This document shows, piece after piece, positions 34,935-47,834 of a stretch of 64,000 bases of DNA. Within the stretch, counting starts at the first letter, position 1; every line of letters starts with the position of its first letter. The DNA is from Nephrocerus scutellatus. Lineage: Eukaryota; Arthropoda; Insecta; Diptera; Pipunculidae. A model generated the notes under the pieces. The model did not search any database. It worked only from the letters and a program-made list of their open reading frames with translations, and was not told the DNA's origin. The position numbers were made by a program, and so were the translations under genes. The stretch spans positions 138,104,277 to 138,168,276 of the forward strand of contig OX352761.1 of the NCBI GenBank assembly GCA_947095585.1. Direction: 5' to 3'.

Positions 34935-36965
34935 TAATAAAATAAAGTGAGGGATGCAAGTTTACAAAATATACTTGGACTTTGATAAGGCCTTTGGTTG
35001 ATTTTAACATACCGTACTTATTAGAAAACGATAGTTATTGGGATTAAGTTTGAAACTTTTGCAATAACGATTAAGCTATTTAGTATGCAGAAGAAGGGTG
35101 TTTAAAAGTTGCACTTAATTATTTCCTTGTCATTCTTTGTCTTAACGTAGTTATCGTAGACTTCTTGTTTTCTTTGTATTATTAACATAAAAATTAACTT
35201 AGAAATAATTTCCAAATTTATGTATAAGTATAACAAATATTTTAAGCTAGAAGGTAATTAAAATTTTATATTAAAACTTAAAAATTTACCAAATTTTTGT
35301 GTAATAATTAAGGGATTATATTTTAATTTTATGATAACACGTTTGTATAAATAATATGACTAGAAACCGATGCCCATATGGATGCCAGGACGAGAAAATT
35401 GTGAAAGCAATTCATAGAACAATTTTCCTCAACTACAAGCACAACGATACACATTGTCCACACTAACGGGGAAGCCACAAGCCCATAACCAACGATGTGT
35501 TAATAATTTTTCGTTTTTGTGTTTTTATTGTGGAATGCCACACACTAATACCAACACAAAGCAAAAGCGAAGCAAATGACGATAAAAGGATTTTATAAAT
35601 TCAATAACATGGAATTTTGTATAAAACGGTAATCGGGCACCAAATCAATGGTAACCGAAGGCTCGTTCTACCTACTTATGCTGACTTTCTCTCTTCAAAT
35701 CGAAATTTACGATTTGATCGCTTGTGGATAGTCCGTAAACGAAATTCGAAAGCAAATTGTAAGCAAATGAAAGAACCGAACGAGCAAGAATATGAGCCGG
35801 AGGAGAATTGTTTAATAGCAAATTATTTGCGTTGTTTGAGCACATACATGAGTGTTATATGTATATACGAGTACATATACAAACAAATATTTGGTCGATG
35901 TGAAATATTTGCATTTGAAAGGACTCCCCGACGACCACGAATCTGGTAGATCCTTCGTTTTTTTCCTTTTTTATTTCGCTCTGTTATTTGATGTTGAACA
36001 AAATCTTATGCTGTTTGGCCGAGCACAGAGCTATAACAACTACAGGAAGAAATGCCACCATATGCATTGCCCATGACTGAATCAATGATGATAATAAAAT
36101 GTTTGCTTCAGTTTCTCTCAATGGCATTCCTTTCACCCTTATTCGCTTAACGATAACTATCGCTTTGGTGGTCTTGCAGAGAGCAGTCATACACCACATC
36201 GAAATCGACGAAGTTAAACTACTCGTCGAGCAAAATAATGGGTAGTGAGGTAGGTAGGATTGGTAAAACGACGACAATTAAAGTAATTATCTTCATGCTT
36301 TGAGCAATCCAAGTTGTGTTGGTTGTTCTTGTTGTTGTTGCATCTTTCTTCTTTTAAATGACTTGGGTAATTCCCGGCCGTTGTGCGATGATAATCGCGC
36401 CCATTCGTTCGAGTAGTGGAATAGATTTTACGTAATTTTAAGTCGTTGTCGTCGTCATTGTCGTCTTCCTCGTTATAGTCCCTCAGTTGTTAGAACACTT
36501 TCTCAGGCGGCAAGTACATTGAAAGAGAAAAGAATCCTTTTGGTATATAAGGAAGGAAGACAGAAAAAAGCTCATGAAAAATGAAACGTAATCAATTGAA
36601 CTAAATAATCTTCAGGGCCACAGAGAAGAGAATTTTTCATTTCTTATTCCAGTATAGGTTCCTACTCACAGACTTTAGTATTTAATAAAGTCACATTATA
36701 TAGTCATTAGAATTAAAGTTTGAATAGATAATTTTCGGTTTTTGTATTTGATTGAAAAAGAAAATTTGTATAAAAATGTACAAAATTTGTATGTTTTCAG
36801 TTCTTGTTTATTAGAAAAAAATTCATTACCAAATGAATAGCGGCGAACTTTCGTTTTTGTAATTTTATCAATATGTGTACCTACGCGATAATCTGTGGTT
36901 TGTGAACGGATGTTACATCTAAAATTCTGATTATGGGAGGCTAAGGCGCAGAATAGAAGGAATAA
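34935..36965. other. Gene-free stretch
   Basis: No recognised domain; the 110-codon ORF at 35617-35949 and the minus ORF at 36277-35984 lack family features. Some GTT/GTC-rich runs (36330-36350, 36440-36470) resemble fly UTR or enhancer DNA but prove nothing. Confidence 0.4.
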
Positions 36966-36969
36966 GACC

Positions 36970-38560
36970 AAATGCATCAGAGTTGCAGGTGGCCGTAACT
37001 ATCTTTGACTGATGGAAGTGCGATCAAACCTCCACGTGTTGGCAGCCAGTAATTTTCCTCCAATACAGAAAAAGCTGAATGATCGGGTTAGTCCCTTTAG
37101 AGTAAGGTTGGAGCGAGGCCAATAATCTAAGTCCGTAAAAAAACTTTACTACGGAACCCTAAATCAGACTCGGATACACTGATAAACGATGACGGCCATG
37201 GCAGCGAAAACGGCTAAGCGTTTTTTCTAATGGAACGTACGCTCAATGTATAGAGCTCGAGCTGCACAGCAGCTAGCCGATACCCTGTCCAAATATAATG
37301 CTGACATAACATTAATCCAGTTGATGCGGTGGCCGGGGACTGGTGCCTTACAAAAATCAGAATATGACTTATATTACAGCTGTCATGCAAGCCATCATGT
37401 GTTCGGGGTGGGGTTTATGGTCAGCAAAAAATTAAACCCACTGTTATCGGCTTTAAAGCAGTAAGTGGACGGCTATGCATCCTTCACGTGCGAGGCAGAT
37501 TTAAAAACATAAGCCTAATAAACGTTACCGCACCTACAGACGATTCCCCAGATGATGAAAAAGAAGAATTCTTTGAATCAGTCGAACGGGAACTCCTGCC
37601 CTCAGTATGATGTAAAAATCATTCCGGGGGATATAAATGCCGAAATAGGAGCCATTATTCAGGCAGTACATTGGCACGCATAGCTTGCACGAGAATACTA
37701 CTGACAATGGACAATGAGTCATAGAGATGGCACACGCAATAATATGGTCATTGCGAGTACAAGGTTTATATCCACAAAGCCACCAGGCGTGGAAGTTCTT
37801 CCAAAAAGTCCGCTGGACGCAACATATACCGCGTTGCACATACTGCGAAGGCAAAGAGGGTAATCTGATCTTAGAGCGATGAGAAGAGCACTTTCATGAG
37901 TTGCTAAATGACCAGCTAACTGCGATATGGGAGGCTCCACCAATGACCGAAGAACACACCATACTGCCGCCACCAAGCATAGACGAAGTTAGCAGAGCGA
38001 TAAATCGGCTCAAAAATAATAAATCCTCGGGATTAGATAGTATCCCAGCGAAGCTGATTAAATCAGGAAGCCCCGCACTACCAAGCAATTCATTTTCTCC
38101 TCTATCCTTCAAGACAGGATAGCACCATACGCTAAAGTCATCAATGGTCCATACCCGTATGGATTCATCTCAAGCAAATCAAAAACTTATCAGGAACTTA
38201 ACCGTAACATCCAAGCTGCTTGTAAATTTTACATTCTGACGCCGTATGTGAGGAAAGACGATTCCGGAGATTTACGAGCATTACCGCGATGTCGACATCG
38301 TGAAGAGAATTAAACTCGGTAGGCTCCGGTGGGCAGGACACCTAGCTCGCATGAGAGACGAGGATCATGCTCGGAAAGTCCTATGCGTAGGATTTATGGA
38401 TTAAGACGGCGAGGCCGGCCAAGCCTACGCTGGAAGGATGGCGTAGACCAGGACGCCCGGAGCTTAGTGATGGAAAACTGGATGACATTGGCTCAAGATT
38501 GGGACCGGTGGAGAGACTTTTTGCGAAAGCCCAAATATGATGTTGATGATGAAGGAAATT
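36970..38560 (+). mobile_element. RTE LINE copy with large RT deletion
   Basis: It shares its leader with the minus copy from about 36970 (GCCGTAACTATCTTTGACTG). The endonuclease follows: AQQLADTLSKYNADITLIQL, LMRWPGTGALQKSEYD and FGVGFMVSKKL, then a decayed GDMN region (37620), the RT start (IDEVSRAINRLKNNKSSGLD), and the fingers to 38180. There it jumps (TTATCAGGAACTTAACC) directly to the C-terminal region (LGRLRWAGH frame, 38310) and the 3' end at about 38556. The deletion removes the whole palm including YADD. Both ends are kept, so this is an internally deleted but full-span copy. Confidence 0.9.
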
Positions 38561-38564
38561 AAGT

Positions 38565-40430
38565 TCATCAATTCATTGATGATTAACATTTATTTAAGAG
38601 ATAGTTGAATTCAGTGAACATCTTCAACAACAGATGTTAACACACTAAACAGGTTTTGTATTTATAACGTCAAAAATGTATTAAATTTTTTTTTTGCAGT
38701 TTTTCAAGCACTTTTTAGTTTCTAGGTACGGAAGATGTGCATCCGTTAATATATATTATTTGTCATATATGAATTAATTTTAATAAAAGTATAAAGTTTG
38801 TAATATTTTTTTGTAATATTTTCTATCGCATGGCTTGAGCGGAATAAATCTAATCGCCCAGTAGAGGGGATAGTAATCTTCAAACATCTAAGTTTGACAT
38901 TTATTGAACATTTTAAAGGGCCGAATCCTTTGGTTTTAGTTATATGCAGTGACTATCAATACCATCACCTTTCATGCCATTTCACAAGATCCCACAAAAC
39001 ACAAAAACCATCATTAAATGGTTTCCAGTTCTGTTGCTGACAAGTGCAATTATTCTTCCATTCAATCAGCGGTTCTCCTTTAAACTTAAGAAGTCGCTTA
39101 GTATCTATGCGACTGCAAAGTAGCACTAGATCTTTCACGTCTACAGATGAAACGTATACCAATACCACAAATACAAGAAAGTGTCATTTATTCATGCTGA
39201 ATAAATTTCCGATTATAAGATGTGATTTGAATACAAAAGCACTTGCACATTGTGCTGTTTGCGAGGAGACGAAGAGAAATTGCGACTGTTGCATAAAATT
39301 ATTTTTGTAAGATCCAAAACAATTGAGACGTAGTTGCTCTTTTGACTTTGTTGCCTTATTATACTAGGGAACGCTGCAATATTCTTATTAATTTTTAGCT
39401 TACCAAAACCAGCTGAGTAGATGTCATCTTTGCAGAGGAGCTGTCCACGAAAGATGACTACTTTGTACAGAATAGAAAAATAATCTCAGAAGGTTGTTGA
39501 ACACTATGGGCTAGACATTGATATACAAAATTATTGTACATTTATTATCAGAGATTGACAACTTTATACCATAACAGCACGGAAAAACGAGAGCTAGCCA
39601 CCTTCTCTAAATCATACTCTATGATTTTCGATTACGCACACACCTGACGCTGTCAGATTGCTCTGAATTGATTTTCCAATTTAAATATAAATTCAATAAC
39701 CTTTTCTCCCCCGAGAATTTGATTTATCCCATTCCAACATCTCAAGTTCAAGTGACCTGTAAACCATTAGAATGAGTCGATGCCAAATGAATGAATGAAA
39801 TGAACAAATGACATTTTTGATGTATTTTTACGAAATCACTGACGAATCGGAAATCAAAAATATCAAAAAAATAGTTGTCGCAGAACTAGTAATTTGCTTT
39901 AAAAGCTATTGAGGCGACAATTTGCCTGCTTCTTGTACGTGGTCTGACAATATCAGAGAATCAGAAAAAGATAGAAACGCCCTAATATTGCTCTTTGCAT
40001 ACCTGAAAATATTTGTATCTATACTAAATAAAAACGTTGCCTGTTTTAAATTTGTTTTAGAATAGCACTTTGTAAAATATACATAGAGTATACGAGCATA
40101 TTCTCTACACATTAATAGAATTGCTCTCAGTAAAAAACCTATCAAGGTAGCCCTATCAGGTGGCATATAAAATCTATTACAAATTTCAACTCATTAACCA
40201 ACTCTCGGGTATAGTTACAAATTATTTTCTGTGTTTGAGGGTGCACATGTATATGATGTTTTCCTAAAATGGAGTTAAGAACCCAATTTGCATGCGAGCC
40301 AGATGAAGGATCTCGGAAATGGCCCATAAGACTGAGCTGCGCACAACATTTTATCTCTAGGAAGTGAAAAAAAATTTGGATGGGAGCCCCTCGACTCCGC
40401 GACACGATCACTCTCAAATTTTAATAGAAA
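38565..40430. other. Gene-free stretch
   Basis: ORFs at 39044-39310, 40166-39906 and 40417-40142 show no domain I recognise. No RNA gene or repeat is evident. Confidence 0.4.
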
Positions 40431-40434
40431 GTAT

Positions 40435-40632
40435 TGTCACCCTAAATATATACATGTGTGCAAAATTTCAATAAAATCGGGCTTTGGGAAGTGGGTTAAA
40501 AATTGATTACAAGATCTGACCAGCCAGCCAGCCAATCCGCCAGCACGGGCACGCGAAGTTACTATAGAGAATTTAAAAAAACCAACGCATAAAAATGAAA
40601 AATTTTCATGCAAATTCTCTTATCGGAGATAA
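40435..40632 (+). repeat. Interspersed repeat family B, copy 2
   Basis: It contains TGTGTGCAAAATTTCAATAA, CGGGCTTTGGGAAGTGGG, a CAGCCAGCCAGCC run and GCGAAGTTACTATAGAGAAT, followed by AAAAATTTTCATGCAAATTC and TCTTATCGGAGATA. In copy 3 the latter block lies before the TGTGCAAA block, so the family appears to exist as a circularly permuted, originally tandem unit. Confidence 0.65.
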
Positions 40633-40654
40633 AAGTGAACAATGAAATTTCAAA

Positions 40655-40925
40655 AAGAGCGAGGCAATGCTTAGGTTTTATAAAACATTGTAACATCTAC
40701 TTCACCCCCTCTGAAGTTTTAAGATTATTTAAGACTTATATAGGTTAATTTTGAAATTTAATTCTTATGTTTGCGGTGGGGCGCCAAAATCGCATTTACA
40801 TTATTTTGATACATTTCAGAATAGAGTTTTCCGTATGATAAACGATGTCACCATTACTTCATCTCTTGATTCTTTATACTATGTTCGGGGCTTCGTAACA
40901 ATTTTTTTCAAAACAACTTTTTTTT
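40655..40925 (+). mobile_element. LINE C-terminal fragment (Jockey/CR1-like)
   Basis: Translation in shifting frames gives LGFIKHCNIYFTPSEVLRLF, then SYVCGGAPKSHLHYFDTFQ and NRVFRMINDVTITSSLDSLY, the usual C-terminal region after the RT of Jockey/CR1 elements. No RT palm is attached. Two frameshifts are needed, so it is a dead stub. Confidence 0.7.
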
Positions 40926-40929
40926 AAAT

Positions 40930-43900
40930 GTAGATACTAAAATGTAGAAAATAAATGTATTATGTGATTTAATTGCGAGAAAATGGCTTAGTCAGCTATG
41001 TGAACTCAGTACGAATAAGTGATATTAGCAATGATAAGTTAAAAGTTATCAAACTAAACAAATCAGATCATTTTATCAATGTTGATTAACTGAACTAATA
41101 GCTTGTCACGAGATATATTTAAATAATACAATTACTTTTATTACATTTATTACAAAATCTAATGGTTTTATTTTAATATATCTACAACCATAAAATAATG
41201 CTTGTTTCTTCCGAGTCTATCATATGACCAGTTCAGTGGAACCATAATTTTGTATTAGCATTGCACATGTGAATGAAACTTCAATTCGATAGGATAACGA
41301 GAAGTATGTCAAAATATGCTTGCAAAATTTTAGACCGCAAAAGTTGTGAAGCTGCTAAAAGCCAAGTCCATCGTCGGAAAAGTATATTTGTACCTTAACA
41401 TTGCATTGTCACGGGACCTAAATGTTTGTGCAAATTCAATTCAATTGTACAACGGGAAGTTGATGAAAATCGACCTCCATGATTTGTGGTAAGCGGACAG
41501 AGCATGTTAAATAAAAGCTTTTAAAAAGATAAAGAAAAAAATAAGTGAGCTCTCTGACCATAGTGTCCGACCACTTCTAAAATATGGCGGGTCTTGCTTT
41601 CATTAAATACCGAACAGTTGTGAAAAATTACAGTACGCTTCTATTAAAAAATGCTCAAAAATTCATACTTTGTTAAAACAATACGTATGTTGAGCCCTTG
41701 ATCCGAGTCTGACCACTTTCTTAATATGCCTATAAAGTGCTCTTTATTGTATAAAGCACCATTTGCAAAGTTTGAACGCGATCGGCTGAGGGGTTTGACA
41801 GTAGTCCATAGCGAAATACATACATACACACAAAGTTTCACTTTTATATATAGAGATTATAGTTCTGTTTCTGACTCAAGCCCAATATTCATATTTGTAT
41901 AGAACTTTTGCTAATGTTTAGTTTCAATTTGTCTTAGTTGGCGGAATTTAGAGGTACGTTAACAACATATAATCGGAAGTTTACACAAGTGACGTTGAAA
42001 TGGTAAGAGAAACCCGGAGAAAAAAAAAGTTTCAGCCCCATTTACATGGTCATGCCGATGTTTACCTATGCAGGGGCAAATGACACGATTATGCTTTGTT
42101 GTAATTATCACTTCTAGCTACTTTACAGTCGTCCCCTTCTCTTCTTCCAAACGCAAGTTTAACAATGCAAAGTCACGTCGCCACAACACTGACAAACACA
42201 TATCATGGTACGTGATATTACTGCACGAATGGCAAAAAATGTTGGGCGTGTGTGACAACTAATTGATAAGTTTAACTGCTTTTCATTCATAAAAAGCACT
42301 TGGGCTAGATCCTGCGCAGACGCTGAAAGTGATTTAAGACTACTCCAAGTTGTACAGAGTGAGGCGAAAAATCGTTCCCTCCCTCCCTGAGCAGACTAAA
42401 AAGTACTTCACTAACACCGATGATAATACTATGATGAGGCGAAGAGTAGAGAAACAGAAAATAAGCTTTTTTGTAGGTGCTGCCAGTTTTTTTTTATAGA
42501 CATCCTATATTTTGCCAAGTTTGAGTAACAGTGGGTACGTTTTCCCACCATTTATTAATTAGATGAGCTAAAAAAATATTTTAAAAATGTATAGAAAGAC
42601 ATGTTTATTAATTTGTAGGATCGCAAAAGCTTTTATTAACTTTTTATTTTATAACAGTCAGTAGAAAAATAATAGCTGTATCTTTATTTGCGTATTGCAC
42701 AAGTTAATGGCAAACAAAAAAACAAAAAAGAGTATTTAGTTCGATAGATGTAGGAAAAATTCTTCTTAGATCGATGAGCGAATAATTAAATATTTTAAAT
42801 TTGTTTATTTTTGTACCTGAAATGTTCGATATTTACTGTCTTCCATTAGGTCTGTTGTACATTTCAACTAAGCGATGTATCAAAGCTTACCTTAGCTCAG
42901 TTCAGTTCGCCAGCTCTCTGCGTTGCACACATTTCAACTTATAACTTGGCATTGATTGATTTTGATCAGGTTTATTTTCCTAAGGTTTGTTATCAATATC
43001 AATGTGAACTGTGTAAGTTGACATAAGCACGACGAAGAAAACTCGAACTGTTATCAACATCACTCATCATAAAAAACAGCTCACATCGCTTAGCTCAAGT
43101 GTGCAATTATAAATTAAATCTCTACATTTACAAAAATATAACTTATATCGCATAGCTTAGCATTAAGTATGGCAAACTAACCTGTCTTTTGGTTATATGC
43201 TATGATGCGCTTGTTTATATATAGTCATATATACCTTTGAAATCTACGTTTATTATTTACACGGGAGTACTTAATTGTACATACCTGGCAACAGCAAGTA
43301 AGAAATTACATTTGAATGGGTGTTTTAACCGCTAACAGCTGCTTGAGCACCAACAAAAACATTCAACCAAAACAATTTAACGAATACTCATCTGAGAATA
43401 CAAGAAGCTTTTCGGTTGCTTCGTTAAATGGGTGGGCGACTTACGATAACCTATATTTATTGCAGACAAGGATACATGGGATTGTCGTTTAAAGCTCCAA
43501 TACATACTCATAATTAGGACATCGTTTTGTCTGTCTGGACAAAGCCAAAAAAAAACATTTTAAGTCTGGTTCCCTTCTCTCTCGAGTGTTATCAATACCA
43601 TCTGTTTTCGATTTTCGAGTCTCGACGTACTCCCTACTCATCGGTATAAAAAAAATCGTAGTTCTCCTTATCATAACACAACAAATACACAGGACATTCA
43701 TAAAAGTTACACAATTGCTTCAAATGGTCAAAGATTCTGTTTTATTTTTACAATTCAATACAATCCGCAATCCTCGTATCCATACACACATACCCACACA
43801 TACACAGAATCAGCAAAGCGAACTAAAGTGAACACAGAGAAAGTCAAACCAAAGTTTGTGATGCTTTTCGTTCATTTAGTAGAGCTTCGTCTGTTGTTGA

Positions 43901-44975
43901 AAACTGAGGTGTGACACTCGCCGGTAAAAACGTACAGCACATTGGCAGACAAGGGCATTTTAAGGAATACCATTTTAAATTGCTACTGATATATTTCATC
44001 TGCTGTTAGTGCCATCGCTGTTCACTACTCATTGCTTGCTGCTCATTTGAATCCAACCAACAAGCAACCAACAGCACCTCAATCGGTATATCGGGCGGAT
44101 CCAAATCCTTTATCAACCACACGGAAGTTAGACAGAATTTTATCATTTTATCTATCGCATATTTTAACAACAAAAAAGTGCAGTTATTGTGTTTTTATGT
44201 CATCATTATAACATCACGAACTTTCCATGCCAAAGTTATTGCGTTTTTGTATCACTTCGAAAGATTAAACAGTGAATTGTCTATAGACAACATATCTCCA
44301 AGACAAAATCAAGGATAATTTGCGTTTTAATCTTTTATACCAATTGATTGACACTATCGTGCGGCTGAGAACAATATTTAAACATTCTTTGGAGTAATTT
44401 ATTTGGCAGTGAAGGAAATTAAGGAAAGTAAAGAAAGAGCTTTATAATCCTGAATCAAATTATTTTCTGTTTAAAAATCTGATCAGCAAACGTGTGTTCA
44501 TAAAAAGTAATTCAGTACTGCAGATTTTCTACTAAATTCTTAAAATGCTAAGATACCTGCTGGCATAACGCAACAACTTGTTACAAACTAGAATTGAATA
44601 AAAAAAACTTGTATCAAAGCTAAAGCAAAGCTGGTAGGCGAGAAAATATTTTCTTTAGTGCATCCGTATATCGCGTTTATAATTCTTACTGCAACCAAGT
44701 GTTTCCGTCACCGTAATTATTTAACAATACGCAAAGAGAAGTACAAAGCCAGAGGAAAAGTGCATAAGTGGGTGGAAAATTCAACTAAGTCTAAGGAATT
44801 TACAGGCCTTTTTGGTGAAAAAGGTAAACGCACGTTACATCTGGGGTCTTTGACAAAGTAATAAGAGGGAACCAACAGTTTGCTAGCCTCAAACTTATAA
44901 CTGGACATAAAAATAGAACAACTCTTGCTCTTATATACACACGGCAACCAAAGCAACAATAACAAAAACAGCAGA
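40930..44975. other. Gene-free stretch upstream of a candidate exon
   Basis: No ORF with a recognisable domain. At 41740-41860 a GTTTGAACGCGATCGG...TACATACACACAAAG run resembles insect repeat ends. From about 43800 element-like sequence becomes rare and CAACAA/AACAAC-rich sequence increases toward 44970, as expected of a 5' UTR. Confidence 0.4.
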
Positions 44976-44979
44976 GAAT

Positions 44980-45037
44980 ATGTTCTCCATGTGCTCCAAA
45001 GTGAAACCAAGGACACCACCCAATGTACAACCAACCG
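44980..45037 (+). CDS. Probable first coding exon of an unidentified gene
   Basis: A frame starting ATG at 44980 in the context GCAGAGAATATG reads MFSMCSKVKPRTPPNVQPT, 19 codons, and then meets CCG|GTAAGT (donor at 45038-45043), leaving phase 1. The leader just before it (AACAATAACAAAAACAGCAG) is CA-rich and typical of fly 5' UTRs. The codon choice, the Pro/Lys-rich translation and the perfect donor make this a much better exon candidate than any other short frame in the window. The Cys at residue 5 could be a lipid-attachment site, which is speculation. I do not recognise the protein, and the second exon is either in the following DNA or outside the window. The alternative is a non-coding first exon with a fortuitous frame. 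Confidence 0.5.
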
Positions 45038-46655
45038 GTAAGTTAAAAGTTCTGAAAGTCCGAGTAATTGTGAGGTTTTGGAACCCGCAGAATGAATTTA
45101 ACGTGCAAATTAATTAAAAATTTAGAAGATTATAAAAAACGGATAACTTCCAGTTCGGAGAACTTTAAACGCGTTAGTATTAAAATTCAAAATACTACTC
45201 CCATTATCAACTATTTGTTGTTGTTTGTTATAACGTTCGCTAAAAAGTGCACGTTTTTAAGAAATTTATTTAATTTGGTGCTCTCAAGTTAGAAAAGATA
45301 AAAGCCACACCCACATTGACACGCGTTTCTTTACTAAAATTCCAACAGGAAATTAGATTAGGTGCTGTGTACAAGCGGACGCTTTTTTTGTCGGCGCATG
45401 TTATATGAAAAAGAAACACAAAATAATTAATGAAGGACATTAGTCCTAACTGAAAATTGAAATTGGAGAGACAGAAATTTTTGACGATAGCTGTAGAATT
45501 TAACAACAACACAGAATTTAGGTAGCTGATATTAGTTCCCAGTAAACCCAACCTTTATAGTACTAAGCTTGCAAATGAGTTAAACTGTTTTGGATAAAAA
45601 ATACATTTTTTCTATGGAAATTTCTTAAAAGAATTATGATTTTAAGTTTTTATCTTTTCCATTTTGTTATTAGTTTTAGTCAAAACCGAACAAAAAATGC
45701 ATAAAATGTATAAACTGATAAAAATTACAAAGAACAGCAAAGGCTGAAGGTCTGAGCAAAGAATTAAGACCCAACCAAAGATTACATCAAATCAGTAGTA
45801 TTCACATTTGCAATAATAAATTTATAATTTCCACGTGTACGTACAATTATTTATAAAATGCACAAGTATGTACTATTTCTTTACAAACAAAATCAATCAA
45901 TTTTTATCGTTTTCCCCAATTGAAACATTAATCAAAAATTGTCGTATACTCCAGGGAAATTATGTTCTCGCCAGCATGATTACAATGGAAACAAAGTGTT
46001 TACTCATAAATTACAACTAGCGATTAATTTTGCAAATACTTTAGCATCGTCTTGAGCATGCAACACCTCTAAATACCAATACCTCTAGCTGTAGTGTAAG
46101 TGAATAAAAATGTAATTTCTCGCTGGGATTTCGTACGACGATCATTAATTTGTAAATTGAATTTCATGGCAGTAAAATTTTAAAAAAATATCAAATAGGA
46201 TTATTGTTATTTCTCTTTTATGAATTTTGCAATTTTGCAATAAATTCAAGTGCCAGAATGTCAGAGGCAGTTCCGTGTGCTAGTATTGATTATTAATGCT
46301 GGTATTAAGATTGTGACATTTTGTGCAGGAAGAACTACGTTGCTATACGGAAGACTCACAGAAAATTAGTCATAAATATTTATATAAATCTATATGCATA
46401 TTATATTTATGTTAAATTTAAAGCAGCTGATTTTATTGTTAATATTATTTTTATTTCAAATCGAAGAGAAGTACAAAAGAAATATATTGTCATAAATTTA
46501 ACACCTTAACCCTTACAAACTTTGCTGTACTCTTCTTAGAGAGAAGAATATAAAAATACAAAACCAATATTTTTAAATGTACTCGTACACACGTTCAAGG
46601 GATTTGCATCCTTATAAAGCTAAGCACAGCATTAGGCATTAGGAAACTAAAGGGG
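45038..46655. other. Putative intron / gene-free stretch
   Basis: Follows the donor at 45038. ORFs at 45092-45292, 45551-45270 and 45835-46020 have no recognisable domain. I find no convincing second exon. Confidence 0.35.
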
Positions 46656-46659
46656 GGAA

Positions 46660-46835
46660 ACCCACAAAAATAAAAATTTTCATGTAAATTCTCTAATCGG
46701 GGATACACATTGTGCAAAGTTTGAATAAAATCGAGGTTAAGGAAGTAAGTTAAAAATTGATCACAAGATTTGTCCAGCCAGCCAGTCCACCACCAACACA
46801 CGATCACTTGAAGTAAAAGTAGAGAATTTAAAAGG
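46660..46835 (+). repeat. Interspersed repeat family B, copy 3
   Basis: The order is AAAATTTTCATGTAAATTCT and CTAATCGGGGATA, then TTGTGCAAAGTTTGAATAAA, AATCGAGGTTAAGGAAGT, the CAGCCAGCCAG run and AAAAGTAGAGAATTTAAAA. The first block follows rather than precedes in copy 2. Confidence 0.65.
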
Positions 46836-46923
46836 GGGAGATGTCTATGCAAATGTGTTTTGAATGTCTACGAACCATATGGACGCGGAAACACAAAACT
46901 TGGTAGTTTATTCCCCATAATTA

Positions 46924-47271
46924 ATGTGCAAAAGGATTCTCTGTACTGTACTGGTACTGTATTCTATCTGGAAGATGCAATGTGGTCTGGGAGTGAAGTA
47001 CTTCTTGTACTCTCTTAAGAAATGTAAAAATTTTTCAGCATTTTTGGCGATAATACTCGTACGAGTATATGTGGTCGTTCCAACGAAGCTTGTTGACGCA
47101 CATACCGAAAATTGCGAGTTTTCTTTAATGCAAGTGCCTCTCTTGGATAAACCTTACAGGTTTACGTTTCGCTTAGATGACAGAATACAGCATTGTGTCT
47201 TAGAAGCATTAGATTCTACTCTATTGTATAGTACACGCCACCTTGTTTTGCTGTCAAAGTCAGAACTTTAA
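46924..47271 (+). CDS. Hypothetical ORF, 115 codons
   Basis: A true ATG opens MCKRILCTVLVLYSIWKMQC, hydrophobic at residues 5-16, with a second hydrophobic run near residues 39-52 (AFLAIILVRVYVVV). I recognise no family, and there is no promoter or splice context. It is flanked on both sides by repeats (family B and a LINE fragment), so it may be an element remnant or a chance ORF. Confidence 0.2.
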   Translation: MCKRILCTVLVLYSIWKMQCGLGVKYFLYSLKKCKNFSAFLAIILVRVYVVVPTKLVDAHTENCEFSLMQVPLLDKPYRFTFRLDDRIQHCVLEALDSTLLYSTRHLVLLSKSEL

Positions 47272-47429
47272 GTGTTTAACGTACGTTGTTGTTCAAGTTC
47301 TTTCGAAGATGAGAGACTTGCAAAAAAAAGAGAAAAACTGAAATTGCTGTCGTCAGCTAAAAAATTGGAATAGCAGGCAAAATATCAATAATAAAAATAA
47401 GAAAGAGTCTCGGAGAAAAACAGAGCCTT

Positions 47430-47830
47430 GCGGAACTCCATCGTTTATGCGGTAAACACTAGAAAGACTAATCCAATCAAACAGGGTTTTACCGATTCCA
47501 AAGGTACTCATTTTGGACAACAAAGCTTGATATTAGACTCTGTCAAAGCCTTGGAAATATTTGGCTTTCACCAAAATTGTGAATGGACTGGTCTCATTTT
47601 CTAGTAATATATACCTTCAGATCAACGTTGCCTTCAGAAACATAGTGATCGGTATTGCAAAAGCCAACGATATATCAGCTTTTTCATGGCTTTTTCGGCC
47701 AGAAGAATTGAAGAAATTGAAAAGCTTACCTAATGGTAATGCCAGCGTTGCAGAACACCTCTTTAAGCTACTGCGGGAATACGATTAATTATAGGATAAT
47801 TATGAATGTTGAAAATTCTAGCCACTGTAC
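47430..47830 (-). mobile_element. Jockey/CR1-like LINE RT fragment, sister of 34480
   Basis: On minus, SLKRCSATLALPLGKLFN parallels LKRCSSMLAMPLGRFFH of the copy at 34480-34930. Further along, the block around 47540-47600 corresponds to the KFG...LALDISKA region, and AAAGCCTTGGAAATAT is shared verbatim on plus by text at 47547. The middle is disrupted by a deletion or insertion. Neither copy has a YADD block. Confidence 0.75.
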
Positions 47831-47834
47831 GAGC

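Noticed and set aside
42880..42930. Possible TCAGTT initiator promoter
   Set aside because: The motif is present in CTCAGTTCAGTTCG, but there is no downstream promoter element at the right distance and no gene follows.
46595..46852. 85-codon minus ORF
   Set aside because: It lies on repeat family B; related frames occur over the other family B copies.
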